Source: Mercurialis annua (lineage: Eukaryota; Streptophyta; Magnoliopsida; Malpighiales; Euphorbiaceae). Taken from it: DNA of 64,000 bases. The position numbers were made by a program, and so were the translations under genes. The notes under the pieces are model-generated. The model did no database searches, was not told the origin of the DNA, and saw only the letters and a list, made by a program, of their open reading frames with translations. Shown here one piece after another: positions 58,020 to 64,000 of the stretch; positions within the stretch are counted from its first letter, which is position 1; each line of letters starts with the position of its first letter. The stretch spans positions 24,368,501 through 24,432,500 of the forward strand of contig NC_065574.1 of NCBI RefSeq assembly GCF_937616625.2, in the 5' to 3' direction.

Positions 58020-59838
58020 GCTGATAAATGGGTTAAATGCTTGTTAGAGATCTGCAAGGACTCATGCTGATCTAAATGTGTTTAGTTTGTTGCTAAATCG
58101 CATAAAATAAAATAAGGTACAAAAATAGCATCTGTTAACGGAGGGGATGCTATAAAGGATTCAGTAAGGACTCATACCGAATACTGCGTTAAGCTTGTTA
58201 CTAACTCGCAGATTTATAAAAATGTAAAAGTAGCATATGTTAACGGAGGGGAGGCTATAAAGGAATTCGGTAAGGACTAATACTGAATACTGCGTTTAGC
58301 TTGTTACTAATTCGCAGATTTATAAAAAATGTAAAAGTAGCATCTGTTAACGGAGGGGATGCAATAAAGGAATTTGGTAAGGACTCATACCGAATACTGC
58401 GTTTAGCTTGTTGCTAACTCGCAGATTATAAAAAATGTAAAAGAGCATCTGTTAACGGAGGGGATGTTATAAAGGAATTCGGTAAGGACTCATACCGAAT
58501 ACTGCGTTTATCTTGTTACTAACTAGCAGATTATAAAAAATGTAAAAATAGCATTTGTTAACGGAGGGGACGCTATTAAGGAATTCGGTAAGGACTCATA
58601 CCGAATAGCGCGTTTAGCTTGTTACTAACTCGCATATTCTAAAAAATGTAAAAATAGCGTCTGTTAATGGAGGGGACGTTATAAAGGAATTCGGTAAGGA
58701 CTCATAACGAGTATTGCGTTTAGCTTGTTACTAACTCGCAGATTTATAAAAAATGTAAAAATGGCATCTGTTAACAGAGGGGACGCTATAAAGGAGTTCG
58801 GTAAGGACTCATACTGAATACTGCGTTTGGCTTGTTACTAACTCGCAGATTATAAAAAATATAAAGATAGCATTTGTTAATGGAGGGGATGCTATAAAGG
58901 GTTTCAATAAGGACTCATACTGAATATTGCGTTTAGCTTGTTACTAACTCACAGATTTAATAAAAAATGTAAGGAAGCATCTGTGAACGGAGGGGATGAT
59001 ATAAAGGGATTCAGTAAGGACTCATACTGAATACTGCGTTTAGCTTGTACTGACTCACAGATTTAATAAAAAATGTAAGGATATCATCTGTTAACGGAGG
59101 GGACTCTATAAAGGGATTCAGTAAGGACTCATACCGAATACTGCGTTTAGCTTGTTACTAACTCGCAGATTATAAAAAATATAAAAATAGCATCTGTTAA
59201 CGGAGGGGACGCTATAAAGGAATTCGGTAAGGACTCATACCGAATATTGCGTTTAACTTGTTACTAACTCGCAGATTTATAAAAAATGTAAAAATAGCAT
59301 CTGTTAACGGAGGGGACCCTATAAAGGAGTTCGGTAAGGACTCATATCGAACACTGCGTTTAACTTGTTACTAACTCGCAGATTTATAAAAAAAAATGTA
59401 AAAATAGCATCTGTTAACGGAGGGGACACTATAAAGGAGTTCGGTAAGGACTCATACCGAACACTGCGTTTAGCTTGTTACTAACTCGCAGATTATAAAA
59501 AAATGTAAAAATAGCGTTTGTTAACGGAGGGGACGCTATAAAGGAGTTCGGTAAGGACTCATACTGAATACTGCGTTTAGCTTGTTACTAACTCGCATAT
59601 TATAAAAAATGTAAGGATAGCGTCTGTTAACGGAGGGGATGCTATAAAAGGATTTAGTAAGGACTCATACTGAATACTGCGTTTAGCTTGTTACTAACTC
59701 GCAGATTTAATAAAAAATGTAAGGATAGCATCTGTTAACGGAGGGTATGCTTTAAAGGGATTCAGTAAGGACTCATACTGAATAATGCGTTTAGCTTGTT
59801 ACTAACTCGCAGATTTAATAAAAAAAATGTAAGGATTG
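58020..59838 (+). repeat. 106-bp tandem array with conserved hairpins
   Basis: About 17 units of 104-110 bp; GC(A/G)TCTGTTAACGGAGGGGA starts at 58128, 58234, 58340, 58444, 58551, 58657, 58764, 58870, 58977, 59084, 59190, 59297, 59407, 59514, 59620 and 59728. Each unit contains two clear stem-loops: AGCATC with GATGCT enclosing GTTAACGGAGG, and ATTCGGTA with TACCGAAT around AGGACTCA. A weaker GCGTTTAG with CTAACTCGC follows. Stem changes are often matched on the other arm. The first unit (58020-58127) is degenerate. No coding region. Confidence 0.93.
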
Positions 59839-62690
59839 TACGTGTAAATTTATCCTTGGGAGTTAGGAATATATAGAGAGGTAAGTAAGATGCACCCACT
59901 TAGTTGCCTTATTGCTAATATTTGAGAGGTCTGATTTAAGACAGTGTTAGGCTTCTTTTGAAGAATGATTTATGTTAAATTCTGTTTTTGTATTGAGAAA
60001 AGAAAAGTCAATTTCTGATGGATTGTTCATAGAGTGTGAATTTTATTGGGGATATAATGAAAATATCTTAATTTTAGGACATGCATTGAGACGTTTTTTG
60101 GGTGAGTCAATAGTCGTTACGTGGTAAATTTATCCAGACGCTTTAATTCTTCTGGATTTGCCATGTATATTCAGATATGGCTTTCACCCTATTAAGGTAA
60201 CTTTGATATGTATCGTTTTCTTTGGCAAAGGGGGATCAAATTTTGAGGAAAATCCGGATGTTTAAAAGATTGGACAATTTTAAAAAATATTTTCATATTG
60301 GTCAATAATTAATATATAAAGACTTTTGACTTTAATATGCATGCCCCCAGTGGCATTAACCATAGAGTCTCCAAAAAAAAGATTTGTTTTTTTTTTTGAA
60401 ATTTATTACCAATTGAAAATGGCCCACTGTTCTAGACCATATGTGAATGGCTTATTTGTTAAAAAAATATTGTACAGATCAAGTTTTGTTTTTTGTTTTT
60501 ATATATGGGTCAACTTTCGTTAAAGTATTAGCCCATTTGCATGAAATTTAACTTGTATACAAAACCAATTTAATTTAGATTAATTTTTTTTTACAATTCT
60601 TATTGTACGCTTTTGACTAATTGTTAATAATAGTCTAATTTGGTTACACCTTTATTTTATATTGTAATTTTTGTAGATTATGTATTATAAATATGAAATT
60701 TAGTGATGTATTATTTGTTTCTATTTGATTTGTAGGGTTATCATGTCATCGAGTTATAAGTGATTTGGGAGGAATTAGCGCTTCTTCTAGCAACATCTTA
60801 TGGAGCCCGACGATCTTTCTCGTCGGTGATGAATTTCTTTTGACAGAAGTGTTTAGTTTGAAGTATTGTAATAAAAACAATGTAAGCTCAACATTTGTGT
60901 TAGCAAAATGTTAAAATTTCAATTGTAATTGTGATAATTTTATTAAAAATATTAGTGTTTTCAATATTCAGAAACTACATGACTAATTATTATAGTGTTG
61001 AGTTGTCTTAAAATAAAAAAAACTATCTCGCTCAAAGCAACGAGAGGATTTTATACTAATTAATGGTGCTAGAAGGAGGAAACTCCTACAAGCAAATGCC
61101 ATGTTAGTTTTCCAAGCAAGTTGAGATGTTCACACATCGGTGAACTCGTCAAAAGAGGGTAAAGGTGCTATATCCCTAAAAACTTGTAGTATAGTGTGTG
61201 ATGCAAGGTCGAGTTGACGTAGTTATGTTTTGGCCATGAAACATGATATTTGATGAAATTTTGCTTATTGATCTTGAATAAGCGTTATCGCTTCTAGAAA
61301 CTTGCGCTTGATTGATTAAGGGAATTTCTATTCACCTAGGCAATAATTAAGATATAAATAAACCATGAAAAGTTATTAGCCAAACATAGTTTGAAGCTTA
61401 ATATGAAGATGGTCGTACGGTATGAAATATTAAAGCGAGGCTTTCAATCCGTTTTCATGATTTATTCTTAATTAGTGTTGGTGATTTTGATCATAGTCTG
61501 TTTGCCACATGGATGACCATTTTTTCCTAAATCCTTTATAAAAAATATATTTTCATTAGGGCGGATTCTACTACCCTTATGAAATTTTGATTATTTGATT
61601 GGAGAGACCTGACATGATTCCACTTTGTGTAATATGCAGATGTATATGAATATGCTAAATTAAAAATGCAGCTTGTGCAAAGATTTTTCCTAAGACTTTT
61701 AGGAAAATCAACATGGTAAAATAAATGTATTCGTGGATTGGTAAAAACATGACATGCAATGACTTCATGGATGAATTTATGCATGTAATTATCAAACTAA
61801 AAGATGTATTTGAAAAAGAAAAAAAAATCAAAATTATTTTAGTATTTTTGAAGAATAAATTTTTTGGTTAGGTATTAGGTAGTCCACCATCTATTTGTCA
61901 AGAGAAGTGGTATTTGCCATTTGTGATTTTCATAAAAGGAAAGATATAGAAGGTTAGCTGATTATTCAAAGGAAATGACAATGGCCTGATTCACCTATGT
62001 TATCATAACATGTCTCGACTTGGCAGATCTCAATTCGTGCATGACTGTGCATTTTTTCAAATGTCAAAATACATCTTAAATGCCAATTCTTATTTAGGGA
62101 CCAACATTTATGACCTACTCATATCGGGTAATCTTGTACCTTACATGTTGTGAGATTCATTCTCGCATCGTGGAAGCCTCTTCAAAGTCTTGGACAACAG
62201 AATGACTCTGCAATTGTTAATTTATGATAACCTACTTGGGTGAATTTTTTTTTATTTTTTTTGCTCTAATTTTTGCCCGGACCGCTTTTTTGGGTTCTTG
62301 ATCTAGCGAGCTTCTTTTTCTGCTCAATTTTCTTTATCTAAATCCCCTTTGCAGGTTTTCAATTTAGAGGGCTTTTTCGACTAGTAGATGGGCTGTCATA
62401 TCAGGTTTTCGACGTAGAAGAGTTTCTCATTGTCAATGATAGTAATTGGCTTTGTCCATAATCAAATTGGCTAGTGAGTCCTCTATCTTGAAAGTTATCA
62501 TGTTCACAATATGAGCAGTACAAGCATATCATATCTCATTTAATTGATATCTAATCAATAATTAAATCATAACAAAATGAGCATGTGTATTCACAGTTAG
62601 GGTGTTTTTTTTTAAAAAAATGGGTCCAATTTTTTTTAAAATAACACGAGGTTATTGGAAGAATCATTATTGGATGGATTTGTAAGAATT
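59839..62690. other. AT-rich, gene-free sequence
   Basis: I find no supported gene on either strand over 2.85 kb. Small frames (60326-60523, 61536-61784) have no recognisable domain. A perfect 7-bp hairpin CCGACGA with TCGTCGG around TCTTTC lies at 60807-60826. A CTAAAT with ATTTAG stem at 62337-62368 marks a degenerate outlier of the 63-bp repeat further right. Probably decayed retroelement. Confidence 0.5.
60807..60826 (+). other. Isolated perfect hairpin
   Basis: CCGACGA (60807-60813) pairs with TCGTCGG (60820-60826) around six bases, GC-rich in an AT-rich setting. Role unknown; possibly part of a decayed LTR. Confidence 0.5.
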
Positions 62691-62699
62691 TGACTTTCT

Positions 62700-63090
62700 G
62701 AGACGAAATTGATTTAGTTTCAAAAAGTTGGACCTGAACTCAGAGATAAATTTTCTGAGTGCCTATGTACCCCTTTACTGGTTCAAAGTCCACGTAGTTC
62801 GGCAGGGACTATCAAAATTTACGTTTAATGGAAAGGTGTGAAAGAAATGATTTTCTTTAGAAATTGGACTTGAACTCAATGATTTGAGTGCCTACGTACC
62901 TGTTATTACAGGATCAAAGTTCACGTAGTTCGGCCGGGACTACCAAAATTTATGTTTAATGTAAGGGTGTGAAAGAAATGATTTTTTTTAGAAATTTGAC
63001 TTGAACTCAATGATTTGAATGCCTACGTACCTGCTATTACATGATCAAAGTCCACGTAGTTCGGTTATAGTTTCTAAAATTGCATTATTA
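62700..63090 (+). repeat. 131-bp tandem repeat, three copies
   Basis: Units start near 62703, 62835 and 62966 (GGTGTGAAAGAAATGATTTT marks the second and third). Each contains GTGCCTACGTACC and later CACGTAGTTCGG; CTACGT and ACGTAG can pair, with an inner CCTG/CAGG stem in the second copy. I associate this motif pair with untranslated regions of plant Ty3/gypsy elements, but no lineage can be fixed. Confidence 0.75.
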
Positions 63091-63289
63091 ATCGGCAATG
63101 ATAATGATAAGATAATTTTTTTATCAAACCGTAGATCGATAAATACCCTTCGTATCAAAGACGAGTCTTGAAGTATAAGTCATTGTAGAATAAGATGAGG
63201 AGTGTCCAACATTATCAATGAGTTATTACGCTTTTGTACGTTTCTTGTCTTTTGTTGAGCTTGACGTGCTTGTGAATTTTGCTAAGCTT

Positions 63290-63792
63290 TTTTTATCTTT
63301 ACTTTTAATGTTTCCTAAGCAATCCTTTCGGATTTTCAGCTTAGCAGGCTTCCTTTTTCTTTGCCTTGAATTTTGCCTAAACCGTTCTTTCAGATTTTTC
63401 AGTTTAGCAGGCTCTCTTGCCTTGAATTTCGACTAAGTCGTTCTTTCGGATTTTCAACTTAGCAAGCTTTCTTTTTTCTTTGCCATGAATTTTGCCTAAG
63501 TCGTTCTTTCGGATTTTTAACTTAGCACGCTTTCTTTTTTCTTTGTCTTGAATTTTGTCTAAGCCGTCGTTTCAGATTTTAACCTTAGCAGGCTTTCTTT
63601 TTTCTTTGCCTTGAATTTTACCTAAACCGTCCTTTTGCATTTTCAACTTAGCAGGCTTTCTTACTTATTTGCCTTGAATTTTGCCAAGGCCGTCCTTCTG
63701 AATTTTCAGCTTAGCGCGCAAGCTTTCTTTTTTCTATGCTTTGAATTTTACTTAAGATGTCATTTTGAATTTTTAGCTTAACATGCTTTTTG
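63290..63792 (+). repeat. 63-bp tandem repeat with CTAAG/CTTAG stem
   Basis: About eight units of 56-67 bp, each with CCTAAG, a pyrimidine-rich loop (CGTTCTTTCGGATTTT), CTTAGCAGG, then CTTTCTTTTTTCTTTG and CTTGAATTTTG. Stems vary in step: CTAAGC/GCTTAG (63315-63344), CTAAAC/GTTTAG (63377-63407), CTAAGT/ACTTAG in the third unit. Later units decay. A short frame here is not a gene. Confidence 0.85.
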
Positions 63793-64000
63793 TATTGACA
63801 AACTGACTGTCTATGATCATAAATCCATTGAATGCACTGTAATATTGTGGATCTTTCAATGGAGTCGAATACTCTAATTTTGATTAACTCAAAAAGGTTG
63901 ATATGTGTTTCTTGATAAACATACACATCCAAAGCTTATAAGGTATTTGAGTTTACTATGACATCTTGCTTTCATTATATATGAAGAAAAATTCAAAGTG
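63793..64000. other. Right edge, no feature seen
   Basis: AT-rich sequence after the 63-bp array. A 73-codon reverse-strand frame (63711-63932) overlaps the repeat edge and shows no known domain. Confidence 0.4.

Overview
The window is nuclear, repeat-dominated DNA of a flowering plant. It holds Ty3/gypsy LTR retrotransposons primed by initiator-Met tRNA with 5-bp target duplications, a group II-type chromodomain on one integrase, a CACTA (En/Spm) transposase, a plant LINE ORF1 remnant and long AT-rich satellite arrays. No intact single-copy host gene is visible. The species cannot be named from sequence alone.

Layout. (1) 1-3190, 27452-45873 and 48807-51931 form one satellite array (about 24.7 kb) of a 60-bp unit. 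It is written in one orientation up to about 39710 and in the opposite orientation after that. Higher-order repeats of about 1.4-1.6 kb and a duplicated block of about 3.1 kb lie inside it. (2) 3191-27451 is a chromodomain Ty3/gypsy element (Tekay/Del-like chromovirus) in that array, with target duplication GTTAA. Its 5' LTR was split by a solo LTR (3805-16375, duplication TGTTG). That solo LTR was in turn split by a complete non-autonomous element with 2818-bp LTRs and a 4.4-kb non-coding interior (4313-14351, duplication AAAAC). (3) 45874-48806 is another solo LTR (duplication AAACC) in the inverted part of the array. (4) 53106-56956 is a damaged CACTA transposon: 5' leader intron, truncated TNP2-like transposase, a convergent four-exon gene fragment, subterminal repeats and a right terminus. 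That terminus is inserted in a LINE ORF1 pseudogene (56957-57624, minus strand). (5) 57625-64000 is old non-coding retroelement-like sequence with three more tandem arrays (units of about 106, 131 and 63 bp).

How the parts relate. The chromovirus is coding-competent in outline (gag, protease, RT, RNase H, integrase, chromodomain) but carries three in-frame stops and three frame changes, so this copy is dead. The non-autonomous element has matching LTR ends, the same primer site and a shared motif before its polypurine tract, but no proteins, and its LTRs differ at only about ten sites. It was probably mobilised recently by a related autonomous element elsewhere in the genome.

Most interesting signal. 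Four related LTR families share small stem-loops whose stems differ between families but stay complementary. One precedes a CTGTGTG...CACCGGTA-type motif; another is a TCAG...CTGACCCC stem. The stem-loops fall between a shared splice-donor-like GTRAGT and an acceptor-like pyrimidine-CAG. Each LTR also carries its own cluster of short hairpins or CG-NN-CG palindromes. The 106-bp and 63-bp arrays on the right show the same behaviour. This looks like selection on folded RNA (or DNA), and I do not recognise it as a described system.
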